Origin: Chrysemys picta bellii
Lineage: Eukaryota; Chordata; Testudines; Emydidae
Length of the DNA stretch: 64,000 bases
Direction: 5' to 3'
Assembly: GCF_011386835.1 (NCBI RefSeq)
Contig: NC_088800.1
Span: forward strand, 79,362,981-79,426,980
Shown here: positions 51,801-60,125 of the stretch, one piece after another
Numbering within the stretch: the stretch's first letter is position 1
Layout of the letters: every line of letters starts with the position of its first letter
The notes under the pieces: model-generated
What the model saw: the letters and a program-made list of their open reading frames with translations, nothing else
Databases searched by the model: none
Told to the model about the DNA's origin: nothing
Position numbers and translations under genes: made by a program

Positions 51801-54800
51801 CTCTGCTTCTCAAGGACAATACAGAACACACACTCCATTCCCACCTCCACAAACCTGCTATCCAGGAGGAAAACCCTCTAATTTTCAGGCCATCACAGCT
51901 ACCTTCCATGGGACCTGAAAGCTGGTATATTTTCCTCCTTATGTTGGACCAATAAGATCCCCCTCTCCTCCACATAGACACCTTTCTAGATATGCATGAA
52001 TAAAAATGGAGCTCAATAACAGGCCCTCACCTGAGATCCCTCAAGCACTTGCAGTGCTTCAGCATGTCCATGAGGGCAGACATATAGACCACTTTTCCCA
52101 TCATGCCCAGGTTGGCTAATGAGAGACTCTGCAGATGCTGGCACTGCAATCCAATGCTAACAAGCCCAGAACCAGTCAGGATATTAGGTAGCTGTGCTAA
52201 AGTGAGGTTCTGCAAAAAGGTCAACTGGCCAATGGCAGCCACCTCTGAATCCCCAACGCTCCGTGCCCGGCTGCAAGGGGGCAGTGAGTTCCGAATTGCT
52301 GGCTCATTCCGGGGCATGGCAGAGGAAAAGTTGGACCCAATTAACTCCAAGTTTTTCAAAAACGGGAGGTTCTCCAATAGAGTCCAAAACACAGAGGATT
52401 GAGACTTCTGATTTGACTGCTCCAAGAAGTTCTTGGCATATGTTGGCACCCCAATCCGGATTTTCTTCCCAAGGCCTGGGGGCACCACATTAGTCACAGA
52501 CTGCACAGGTGGCTTGTCTGTGTTTGTAGGAACATCTGTGATGGAGCAAACCGGCAGCGCCAAAGACAGCAGGTGCTTTAGCCGTGCCAGGAGCTGGCAC
52601 AAATGCTTCCCTAGGCTTTCCGAGCTGTGATGGTGGGCAGCAGAAAGGTTCAGATGTCTCAGATTGCAGCAGGAAACAACCAGACTCTCCAAAATGCTGC
52701 TGTCAATATCATCTTCTGCCTTCCGAAACAAGGAGTCAGAAGACAGACAGTGAATGCAGCCACTGAGATTCAAACTGGTCAAGCTTTTGAGGTCCTTCCC
52801 TCCATTAATAACGCGCAGGATCAGGTGGCCACCAGATAAGGTGCAGCGGCTAAAGCTGAAGTAGAAAGGGTTGTTGAACTTCAAGTGCTGAAGGAGGCCA
52901 GATCCATTAATCCAGGACTTGGGCAACTGCAAAGCATCCAAACATACATTTCGAGCCATGGAGTCTAAAAGGTTTTTAGTGGTTCCACTCTCTGCAAAAC
53001 TGCCAGGGGCAGAAATGAGGAAGGCATGAAGATTCTCTGGGGTCCGGTCACTTAGCACTGCCAGATACAGCCTCACCACCTCCTGATTGACATAGCCAGG
53101 AGCCAACCTAGCATAAAAGACACGAAGGTTCTGGTAGTGGGGGACATTACTTTCACCCACCATCAGCTGGCCAGACAAAATTAAGCCTTCTCGGGATCGG
53201 TCTAGGATCTCAAAATAGAGCAGCAGTTTCTCAAGGCTGGTGCAGCATGGAACCACCCCATATGACGGTGTGTAAAGGGTCTGCTTGAGCTCCAGTACAC
53301 GACTAAGTGTGGCTTTACATTCACTGCTCAACTGGCTGGCATCAAAACCAGGGTTTACATCAATTGCCAGTGAGCGCAAGTGCTGGAGAGCAGAGAGCAT
53401 CTTGGAGAGGCGGAGGGAGGTGAGATGGCAGCCAGACAAGTTCAGCTTCACTAGGTTCTTGCATCGTATTACATGGTCAATGGTGTAACTGGGGAGCCAG
53501 TAGCAGCCAGCCATGTTCAGCTGGTGGATCTCTTTTCCAATCCCCCTCATTAGCTGCTTCACTTTGTCCTTGTTGACCTGTATTTAAACACAAACCGCTT
53601 CAGTAACATTGAAGAGGATGCTTAATTATACTGCCTGACTTCTCAGTGCCTCAGTTTCCCATCTGACATACCCTCTACTAGGGTGTTTTGAGACCCCTGG
53701 ATAAAATGCACAATAAAAGTACTAAGTATCATATTGTTGTAACTGCTGGTAGTTTGTTTTACCCTTTGGATTTAGGATCTCGAAGATTACATTTCATTTA
53801 GTTTCTAGTTTGAATCTGCATTACTGACTGGCCCTAACAGATGCTAAGTGACAATGACTGACAGGAATTGAGGGTATTCACCACTTCTCAGATTCAGGCC
53901 CTATGTCTGCAGAATTATGCATCTGTGGAAGAGTTCAAGTTGACAGAGGAACTACTGCTTGTTCTCTGTGCTTCATCCACTTTCCAGCCCATTCCACATT
54001 AGATGAAATATGCTTTCTCCCTTTCCTACACTTAGAGAGACAGTCAACTTAAAAGTCACACTTCTACCTGGAAGTTGTTTTTACTACCTACTATCATTAC
54101 AACACTTAAGATTTTCTATAACCAAGAGACCGAAAAATACATTTGTCGGTTTTAGTTTACTTTGGGTATTTGACAGCACTTTGTGTAGTCATTTCCCCCT
54201 GTTCATGTGGGTGTTTCACTAACAGGAAGAGAAACAAATTCTGAAGAAATAAGAAACATTGTAAGGGCATCTTAACATCATCATCCTGGGAAGACAGAAA
54301 TGACCAAAGCTACATTAAACTTTTTTTAAAGCTACTTGTTTTCAAGTTGTTGCTATCCCTTTAGTTTATCACCTGCAGGCTGTTACATACAATTTAGATT
54401 TTTTTTTAAAATGCCAGTTAAGTGATTTGGAATACAACTGACATTCTGAAATAGGTCTACTGTACATTCTAGTTAAGCGGGTTTTTTTGTTTGTTTGTTT
54501 GTTTTTAAACAGCCATATGGAAAACCAGAAGTGGTTGTAACATTGGCTTTCTGGACTACATCCTAAACCAAGTGACAGTAGGTCTCTGGAGTAGCCATAC
54601 TAACTGTCCTAATTCTTGAGAAATCATCCCCTTCCCTCCAAGTCAGGGCTATAAGGATATAACTATGTTTATGGTTTGTTTTGTACTTGGAGAAATCAGT
54701 CTGTCTTCATACTCTCTGAAGCAGCCCACTCTGGCAGCCTACCACAATCCCCATGCCCTATCTGGGCATAAAACCAGCTTCTCCCCACCTGATATTTTTT

Positions 54801-57028
54801 ATGAAGTTGCACCGTGTGGGTTAAACTCTTGTCAAGACAAAGAGTTGCAAGCTTTCTGCAGGTTCTCCTCACATTCAGAACAAGGTCTGTGCAAGAAACG
54901 TAGCTCAGGATGTGCAAAAGGATCTCATCTGAGAACTCCATCAGGTTGATGCCATTACTGTCCTCCCCAATCTCTGCACTCAGCGTCTCCTGAAAGGAAA
55001 AAGCAGCAAGTCAGCTCGGAAGCCTCATGGAGTTAATGAGAGACAGAGGAGAAAAGACAGACCTGGGAAGAGCAGGATTTATAAAATAAGCCGAGGTAGA
55101 AACAGATTAAGCCTCACAGATTGAGCCATTGGTTACTACTGTCTACAGAGACCAACTTTCCTCTAGAACAGATTTTGCACTACTGCCTTGCCAATACTGC
55201 AGTGCCTTCTCCTCGTTTTGCCAATTCATCAGCCTCCTTCTAAGTGCTGATTTAGAAACAGAAGAAAACCCTTTTATGCTCATTCTGTCCTTTAGTTTAT
55301 TGCTATGGTGTTGTTACTAAACTAGTTAATTCCCAGTACTGCCCAAGACCTGCTTGGGAGTTGGGAAAGTGATTTTCCCCTTCTTCAGAAATGCAACCTA
55401 TCACCTCTATTCCCCCTACCCTCAAAACGTGTGATCCAAGTAAGAACCTCTTACTTTGCCTCATCTTTTATACCACCATCTGCCTTCAGCTTATTTGTAC
55501 ATTTTATGTCAGATGTTTACAGCGTTTGAAACTACAGAAATTGCAAAGTCATATTCCACCTCTGTTTTTCCTTTTTATCCTCCCTCCCTTGAGATCACAT
55601 GTTGTGGCAAGAATTCCCAGCTAACAGACTATTAATCCCAGAGCTCATCAACACTACAGCAGCCATTGGGAATGATTCTGTAGCAAAATAATACTCCCAG
55701 GCCTGAGTGTCTGGCATTTACAGCATGCCTACACAGAGATAAGAACAAAACTAGATTATTAAAGACCCTCACGGAAATCCTGTCCCATTGAAATCAATGC
55801 AAATTTTGCCACTGATTTTGATGAGGGCCAGGATTTCTCCTCCTGTCTTTAAAAGGGCTCAAACGAGTTTGCTGAACTGACTGAAAGCAGTGCAGTACCC
55901 TAAATATATATGATATATGAGTTTGGTCCTATGGTCAGACTCTGTTTTAAAAGTCTAGACATACATTTTCTAAACTGAGAGAAAACATTTTAAGCCAGTA
56001 CAGACAACAAATACCCAGCACAGACATGGCCAAACACCCCACCAACACACTGCACTACAGCTAGAGCATTGAAACAGCTGAACCGCTCCTTTAAGGATCA
56101 TTTCAGAAACAGTTATTATGCAGTTCTCATGGATAAAAGATGCACGAAGCAAAGATCACAATTTATAAATTCCTGCTAACTCATAGAAAGAATTCATCCA
56201 CTAGTAAGATCCTAGACAGTTCCCCTTCCAGTTTAACTAAACAACCCATAACCAGGCCGGGCACTGACATGGAAGTGAAAGGATCACCTGGCAAGCCCCA
56301 GAATTAGCCTACTTTGATTTCTAAGGTTACTTTCCATTCATTTTTACATTTTAATCCCTTCCACGGTTCTGTCATTTGTTCTAATCAAAAACAAGTATGA
56401 CAACAGTCCTTGGGTCTCAAAAGAAAGCCAAGCCAAAACAACATCAACAGGAGAAAAACAACTCTGGAGCAGGCGCGCGAGGCTAGAATCATAGACATGT
56501 AGGGCTGCAAGGGGTCTCAAGAGAAGAGGTCATCACGTCCAGCCCCCTGCCCTGAGACAGGCCCAAATAAACCGAGATCATCCCTGACAGATGTTTGTTC
56601 AGCGGATTCTTAACCATCGGCAGTGAAGGGGATTCCGCGAAGTGAAACACGGGGAATGTGGATGGTATGGTTGAGAAAGGCGCCAGGCTGCCATCGAGGG
56701 CCCCCGCCAGAGCAAGGGGGCATCAGTGCGGCGCCCCCGCCCCCATCCCCATCCCCACCCGAGAGTGGGGGCTAGGCGAGCTCAGCCTCCCTGGCCCACT
56801 CAGCGAAGGGCCTTGCGGGGGGGGACGGGGGAGGGATATACGGGGATGGAAGGGGGGGAGCTGGGCCAGCAGGGCCCGTAGGGAAGAGGCTTTGTGGGGA
56901 GGGATGAAGGCAGGAGGGGGCGGAGTCAGATAGAGATGGGAGGGGGTTGCTATGGGGCCGGGCGGGGGTTGCTATGGCGCCGGGCCGCTGCCCCTCTCCC
57001 GCAGCTTTACCTGTCCCGGGTCGAACAT
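33679..57028 (-). CDS. FBXL18: FBXL18, F-box and leucine-rich repeat protein 18 (five coding exons)
   Basis: FBXL18 is the substrate-recognition subunit of an SCF (SKP1-CUL1-F-box) ubiquitin ligase; published mammalian work links it to turnover of FBXL7 and to AKT ubiquitination. The model joins 57028-57011, 54989-54789, 53577-52031, 48461-48243 and 33835-33679, giving 2142 nt and 713 residues, similar in size to what I recall for the mammalian protein. Residues about 23-68 form the F-box (core FSDEILLHILSYVSCTDL), followed by an LRR-rich body with repeated LxxLxLxxC/N patterns such as LVKLNLSGCHLTSL and NLRHLNLS, and a conserved C-terminus ending EEPPNLWW. The four introns (2.0, 1.2, 3.6 and 14.4 kb) are GT-AG with phases 0, 0, 2, 2. 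No frameshift or internal stop was seen. Identification rests on recognising the protein sequence; the first exon is the least certain part. Confidence 0.95.
34789..34806. repeat. G18 homopolymer, intron 4
   Basis: Eighteen consecutive G on the plus strand followed by AGGGAGGAGGGG. On the FBXL18 transcript it would be C-rich; on DNA it could form a quadruplex. Length may be affected by sequencing error. Confidence 0.9.
35265..35885 (+). mobile_element. L2-like LINE 3' region, intron 4
   Basis: One plus-strand frame near 35450-35515 gives SHLKTYFCSNACKKLANK, resembling a LINE ORF2 C-terminal tail. Further on, GATTGTAAGCTCCTCATGGC ... TTCTGTGTTTGTACGGC ... TCTGGATGCTACCGTAACAC follows the typical amniote L2-type 3' end. 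Frames are broken. Family name is tentative. Confidence 0.5.
38132..38362. mobile_element. hAT (Charlie-like) MITE, intron 4
   Basis: Ends CAGTGATTCTCAAACTTTTT and CAGTTTGAGAACCCCTG are inverted repeats of the CAGnGGTTCTCAAACT class known from hAT-Charlie elements. A perfect 8-bp duplication CACTATTC occurs at 38124-38131 and 38363-38370. The 231-bp interior contains two C runs. Nonautonomous. Confidence 0.9.
39690..39835 (+). repeat. MIR SINE, intron 4
   Basis: Good forward MIR match: GTGTGGGCAAATTACTTCAT, CCTCAGTTTCTCCATCTGTA, AAATGGGGATGATAC and a GCTTTGAGATTTTGG end. Confidence 0.75.
41090..41450 (+). mobile_element. Old CR1-like LINE relic, intron 4
   Basis: Translated in pieces it gives NWRDFQRRTATMINGVTSEE, which resembles the CR1 reverse-transcriptase C-terminal [13 protein letters not shown] block, and later the GKFPSREV-like 3' region. 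Multiple stops and indels; clearly dead. Confidence 0.45.
41655..41850 (-). repeat. MIR SINE relic, intron 4
   Basis: Contains GGGAAAACAGAGGCAGAGAG, CTTGTCCAAGGCCATACAGC and a GGAGCGTCTGGCTCCCAACC end, the MIR core in reverse orientation. Confidence 0.65.
43100..43500 (-). repeat. MIR relic split by the SINE, intron 4
   Basis: Left half 43100-43205 reads TTTCACAGATGGGGAACAGA in MIR reverse orientation. The right half resumes at about 43410 with AGATTTAAGTGATTTGTCCA and the GGACACATTGGAAGTTTGTG part of the core. ACAGAT...AAGT occurs on both sides of the SINE as a diverged target duplication. Confidence 0.65.
43224..43405 (+). mobile_element. tRNA-derived turtle SINE with CR1-like tail, intron 4
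   Basis: The 5' part contains pol III promoter boxes: A box TAGCTTAGTGG at 43235-43245 and B box GTTCAATCTTG at 43280-43290. The 3' part (about 43350-43404) matches the CR1 end, with GGACTAGATGACCTCCTGAG, CCCTTCCAACCC and ATTCTATGA. This fits the known tortoise pol III SINE, mobilised by CR1 machinery. It is inserted in an older MIR, whose halves lie on either side. Confidence 0.85.
44700..44835 (-). repeat. MIR SINE relic, intron 4
   Basis: Reverse-complement MIR core: GCATTTTACAGATGAGGAGA, then a degenerate GCAAGGCAATACACCAAGCTGG-like stretch and a CAGACTTCCTGCCTCC end. Confidence 0.6.
45247..45947. mobile_element. hAT-type nonautonomous DNA transposon, intron 4
   Basis: An 8-bp target duplication CTTTAAAA sits at 45239-45246 and 45948-45955. 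The right end reads AAAAAGTTTGCCCACCCCTG, i.e. a CAGGGGTGGGCAAACT terminal repeat; the left end retains GGGCAAACT but its outermost bases have turned into a G-rich run. Inner ends also pair (GGGCCGCATCTGG with CCAGATGCGGCCC, the latter near 45910). The GC-rich interior gives long spurious open frames on both strands; none encodes a recognisable transposase. Confidence 0.83.
46627..46810. mobile_element. Foldback element (184-bp inverted repeat), intron 4
   Basis: The left arm starts CAGGATCTTTG and the right arm ends CAAAGATCCTG, a perfect 11-bp inverted repeat. Further in, GAGAGCATCTGCTCCTGCTG pairs with CAGCAGGAGCAGATGCTCTC and CCTGAAGTCATAATC with GATTATGACTTCAGG, leaving a central loop of about 50 bp. 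The organisation fits a foldback MITE. No clear target duplication was found. Confidence 0.65.
48243..48461 (-). CDS. FBXL18: FBXL18 coding exon 4 (C-terminal LRRs)
   Basis: This 219-nt exon completes the split AG|G arginine codon, then encodes LEQPYFSANTQFFQALSHCSSLQRLCVISRSG and on to CKNLQQTILRR, the last leucine-rich repeats. The acceptor is TTTTTCTTGCAG and the donor GAG|GTGAGT, both strong. Phase 2 at both ends. The sequence is a direct match in style and order to the vertebrate FBXL18 C-terminal repeats. Confidence 0.94.
48987..49619. mobile_element. hAT-type nonautonomous DNA transposon in FBXL18 intron 3
   Basis: Terminal inverted repeats TAGGGTTACCATA and TATGGTAACCCTA are perfect over 13 bp. 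An 8-bp target duplication GACCTAGT flanks it at 48979-48986 and 49620-49627. The 633-bp interior is extremely GC-rich, contains a 23-bp minisatellite and near the right end CCGGACATG motifs. Long open frames across it (for example a minus-strand frame over 48982-49740) are by-products of GC composition, not a transposase. Confidence 0.88.
49411..49500. repeat. 23-bp GC-rich minisatellite, about 3.9 copies
   Basis: Unit GCCCCAGCCCGGATCCAGCT plus CCG repeats at 49411, 49434, 49457 and 49480, the first three identical and the last partial with a change to CCAAGCC. It lies inside the hAT-type element, so it may have expanded after or before that element spread. Confidence 0.9.
50991..51270. mobile_element. 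MITE with GGCCAGGTCTACAT/GTGTAGACAAAGCC ends, intron 3
   Basis: Left end GGCCAGGTCTACATT and right end CGTGTAGACAAAGCC are imperfect inverted repeats; AAA flanks both ends as a possible 3-bp target duplication. The end motif (GGCnTTGTCTACAC) is shared with several other elements in this window. No coding capacity. Confidence 0.6.
52031..53577 (-). CDS. FBXL18: FBXL18 coding exon 3 (large LRR exon)
   Basis: This 1547-nt exon encodes about 515 residues, most of the LRR body. It starts after AATACAG with VNKDKVKQLMRGIGKEIHQ and ends CTC AG|GTGAGG, leaving phase 2. Recognisable FBXL18 blocks are NMAGCYWLP, LRSLAIDVNPGFDASQLSSECK, HLNLSAAHHHSSE, and the run of serial arginine/proline-rich residues MPRNEPAIRNSLPPCSRARS. 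Between roughly VCSITDV and SSVFWTLL lies a lower-complexity, proline/asparagine-rich linker that seems less constrained. The open frame is uninterrupted. A GTG-initiated reading at 53562 is only an internal valine codon, not a start. Confidence 0.96.
53640..53715 (+). repeat. MIR SINE fragment, intron 2
   Basis: Contains TGCCTCAGTTTCCCATCTGA followed by a weakened MIR 3' part (GTGTTTTGAGACCCC). Short, old fragment. Confidence 0.55.
54789..54989 (-). CDS. FBXL18: FBXL18 coding exon 2 (F-box exon)
   Basis: This 201-nt phase 0/0 exon encodes residues about 7-73. Acceptor is TTTCCTTTCAG on the minus strand; donor is CAG|GTGGGG, slightly off the usual GTRAGT but with G at +5. The product includes an acidic stretch (EIGEDSNG), then the F-box helix core EFSDEILLHILSYV and the LNVRRTCRKLATLCLDKSL segment. 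The F-box is the SKP1-binding module, so this exon carries the ligase-docking function. Confidence 0.93.
56485..56645 (-). mobile_element. CR1 LINE 3'-end relic in FBXL18 intron 1
   Basis: Reads like the reverse complement of a CR1 3' end: AGAATCATAGACATGTAGGG at the left, then the conserved AGGTCATCACGTCCAGCCCCC block and CCTGACAGATGTTTGT. Strongly 5' truncated and diverged. Confidence 0.65.
57011..57028 (-). CDS. FBXL18: FBXL18 coding exon 1 (start codon, MFDPGQ)
   Basis: The minus strand reads ATG TTC GAC CCG GGA CAG and then GTAAAG, a good donor. Phase 0 joins it directly to exon 2 (ETLSAEIG...). Reading upstream in the same frame, a TAA occurs 13 codons before this ATG with no ATG between, so this is the first possible start in the frame. 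The context GGGGCCATGT has G at -3. It lies in CpG-rich sequence as expected for a promoter exon. An alternative upstream noncoding or coding first exon cannot be excluded without RNA data. Confidence 0.72.
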
Positions 57029-57173
57029 GGCCCCACAGCAGCTGCCTCCAGAGCCCGGGCCGCCCTCTCGAGCCGCTTAAACAAGCCGCTTCTCCGGCTT
57101 CAGGATCACCCCACACTTCCGGCGCACCTCTGACCTCACTTCCGCTCTTTCTCCTGGGCCAGCTCCCTGCCTT

Positions 57174-57305
57174 CATCTTGGGAGTGGCATTAGCGTCTCA
57201 GCGCCGTCCTTTGCCGCCATGTTGGGAGTGGCATTGACGCCCATTCGTGCCGCCATCTTGAGTGTGGCAGTGGCTCTCGCCCCCTTCCTAGCCGTCATGT
57301 TGGGA
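57174..57305 (+). promoter_or_regulatory. Four-copy CAT(C/G)TTG motif array (YY1-like)
   Basis: Four related units start with CAT at 57174, 57218, 57254 and 57296 and share a CATSTTGGGAGTGGCA-like core (the third reads CATCTTGAGTGTGGCAG). Two are preceded by GCCGC, giving GCCGCCATGTTG and GCCGCCATCTTG, which match the known YY1 consensus closely. Spacings are 44, 36 and 42 bp. They lie just upstream of the FBXL18 start in CpG-rich DNA, where YY1 commonly acts. Binding itself is inference. Confidence 0.55.
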
Positions 57306-57335
57306 GTGGCACTGGGCAATCCCTGATCCCTTACG

Positions 57336-57550
57336 CAAAAAGAAGAACAGGAGGACTTGTGGCACCTTAGAGACTAACAAATTTATTAGAGCATAAGCTT
57401 TCGTGGACTACAGCCCACTTCTTCGGATGCATCCGAAGAAGTGGGCTGTAGTCCACGAAAGCTTATGCTCTAATAAATTTGTTAGTCTCTAAGGTGCCAC
57501 AAGTCCTCCTGTTCTTCTTTTTGCGGATACAGACTAACACGGCTGCTACT
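57336..57550. mobile_element. Palindromic high-copy turtle-type retroposed element
   Basis: Positions 57334-57525 form a perfect 96-bp-per-arm palindrome centred at 57429/57430 (GGATGCATCC). A short unpaired tail, GATACAGACTAACACGGC and on to CTACT, follows. The 13-mer CTGATCCCTTACG occurs at 57323-57335 and again at 57551-57563, a target-site duplication of a length typical of LINE-type retroposition. I recognise the arm as a sequence repeated widely in turtle genomes, but I do not know its formal family name. No coding capacity. Confidence 0.8.
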
Positions 57551-57563
57551 CTGATCCCTTACG

Positions 57564-59469
57564 GCAATTTTTCCAAACCTTCTTTGAGCCATGGTATGGG
57601 ATTACACGGAAAATCGTCTCTAGACTCTTTGCCATAGGTCCTGATAGCCTGAGCCAACAAAACCTTTGAAAGATCTCATCCCATACTACAGTCATAGGGT
57701 TTTCAGAGTTGCCAACCCCAAACAACGAGTCAGGTGCCAAAAAAACCCCATAAACTTGGTTTAGAAAGCAGGATATGTTATTAAAGTAATACATGGGGGA
57801 GAGGGTCTTTTAACTTGCCTTCCGGTTTCTGAGCTATTCGGGAAACACGTTTTCAAGCATTTATCACAGCTAATAATTTACTCTTTTTAAATGGAATCCA
57901 GGGTTATTGCATAATCCCATGACTCCGAGCGCTGGGACTTTTAAGACAAGCATCAAATACGGTGAGATTCGTGATAAACTCATAAGAGCTGGTTTCAGAT
58001 TACTTTCTATAGAACCCCGTGAAATTTCTGCAGCTTCATATTGGTTTCAGCCCTATTAAATTGTATAGGACTTTACCTTAAGGCCTGTCTATCTACTATC
58101 ACAGGCTACTCCCTCATTGAAAGCATTTATTGTACCCTGTTGCAAACAGAGTACAACATTTCAAACATTTATTCATTAATTAAGCCTCAATCCTGCTGTC
58201 GGATCGTGCAGATGGACTCTTTTGTTCGTGTGGATCAAGCTGCAGGGGTGTGGCCTTACATTGTGTGATGCCAAACACAATGAGGCCCTGATCCCACCTG
58301 GGGCCTCTATGTGCTATTGCAATACACTAACATAATAGTATTATGGGGTGGTAATGCATTCACTCAATAGCTAGTGAAATAAAAATAAACATATAGGAAA
58401 AATTAAACCCATCTGTTTAGTCAAGGTTTGCTCAACGAGCTGAAAATGGGGTATACAGTCTGCACACAGCTGATTGTGGGGTTAAGTTTCTTTAGATTTA
58501 ATTTGACTTTAGTTAGTTATCTCTATATTGTTTAAAACAATTTATGAGCAATAAAACCTAGACAAGAATCCATCCTTATTGGTCAATGCATTTCAGAGAA
58601 CCTTCTTATTGTGTATTTAGCTAAATGTATTATTATTATTAATAATAAACATGTAGGTTGTGATACCGCTAAGAGGCAGTCACTTCATTGCCTCATTGAA
58701 TTAGACACTCGCAAATATATAGTGAATGACAATCACATAAACATAAATTTCACTGTATCTGTGCCCAGAAACATTGCGAGGGGGCCAGTGAAAATTTTTT
58801 AAAATATATCTTAAATGGAGTCAGGTAACACCGCCTGGGCTACTGAAAAGCTAGCCCCAAAGCCCATGTCTCCCATCCACAGCAACGGATCCATTCTGAT
58901 GTGGTTTGCTTTGAGCCAGGCAGCAACTCACTTCACATCGTTCCACAAGCGATACGCCATCAGAGACTTTAGCTCCAAACAGACCGAGAGGTTGCTCACA
59001 AACTCCTAGCATAATTCAAACCCACGACTCAGCTTTGCAAATGTCAGTCAACCCCTTGAGAAGTCATCCCAAATGACCCTGGGCAGCAGTTACTGATCCC
59101 TCCAGCACAATTCCGGCTCCGCCTATGAGTCGCTGGGTGGCCCTTGCTTCCTGTTCTGATTGGTGTATTCAAATCAAGTTTGATTATTAACACATCTAGC
59201 TTTGCAGGGCATTGCAGTTTTGTTTTCCCAAATGCATTTGTTCATTCGATGGCTTCCATCCGGATCCACTTTCAGGAGGGAATGCAAAGGCCTTGCCAAT
59301 ATTTGCAATTATCCCTGATCCCGCAAGCGTAGCAGCTGCACTAAGGCAAATCTCAAGTGTAGACAAAGAAAGCCGAGGTAGAGCTCACCCTACTTTTGTA
59401 TCCCACACCCACTCGGTGTGGCCCTTTGTCCCCTTCTTGTGGTGACTTGGCCACATGCAGAGGTTGATA
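57564..59469. other. Upstream intergenic, no gene seen
   Basis: AT-rich, without recognisable coding sequence or clear repeat. An ATTATTATTAATAATAA palindrome lies at 58630-58648. Confidence 0.4.
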
Positions 59470-60125
59470 AGTCTTGAATACTGCGCCCAGTTCTGATTGG
59501 CCCATCTCAAAAAAGATATATTAGGATTGGAAATGGTACAGAGAAGGGCAATAAAAATGATTGAGGGTATAATGGAACAGCTTCCATATGAGGAGAGATT
59601 AAAAAGAGTGGGGCTGTTCAGTTTAGAAAACAGATGACTAAGGGGGAGGGGAATATGATAGAGGTCTATAAAATCATGAATGGTGCGGAGAAAGTGAATA
59701 GGGAAGTGCTATTTACCTCTTCACATAACACAAGAACTAAGGGTCACCCAGTGAAATTGATAGGCGGCAGGTTTAAAACAAACATAAGGAAGTATTTCTT
59801 TACACAGTGCACCGTCAACCTGTGGAACTCATTGCCAGGGGATGTTTTGAAGGTCAAAGTATAACTGGGTTCAGAAAAGAATTAGATAAGTTCATCTTTA
59901 TCAACAGCTATTAGCCAAAATGATCAGGGATGCAAGCCCATGTTCCTTGTGTTCCTAAACTTCCAACTGCCAGAATCTGGGATTGGATGACAGGGGATAG
60001 ATCACTCAAAATTGCCCTGTTCTGTTCATTCCCTCTGATGCATCTGGCATTGGCACTGTCAGAAGGCAGGATACTGGGCTAGATGGACCATTGGTCTGAC
60101 CCAGTATAGCTGTTCTGATATTCTA
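59470..60125 (+). mobile_element. CR1 LINE 3' fragment upstream of FBXL18
   Basis: Starts in the SLEYCAQF block, continues as [20 protein letters not shown], then [20 protein letters not shown] and [33 protein letters not shown]. It ends GGATACTGGGCTAGATGGAC and GTCTGACCCAGTATAGC. Same subfamily type as 21573-22443, distinct from the one at 5244. Frameshifts near 59635 and 59860. Confidence 0.88.

Larger units (their letters stand above)
56650..57330 (-). promoter_or_regulatory. FBXL18: CpG-rich promoter region of FBXL18
   Basis: GC-rich sequence with many CpG dinucleotides surrounds exon 1, in contrast to the AT-rich flanks. No TATA box is evident upstream of the ATG. Long G runs occur on the plus strand at 56817-56960, inside intron 1. 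This is the standard look of a housekeeping-type vertebrate promoter. The transcription start was not determined; it probably lies between 57030 and about 57200. Confidence 0.75.

Noticed and set aside
56772..57176. 134-codon minus-strand frame over FBXL18 exon 1
   Set aside because: Different frame from the FBXL18 start, crosses the exon 1 donor, arginine/proline-rich from CpG composition.
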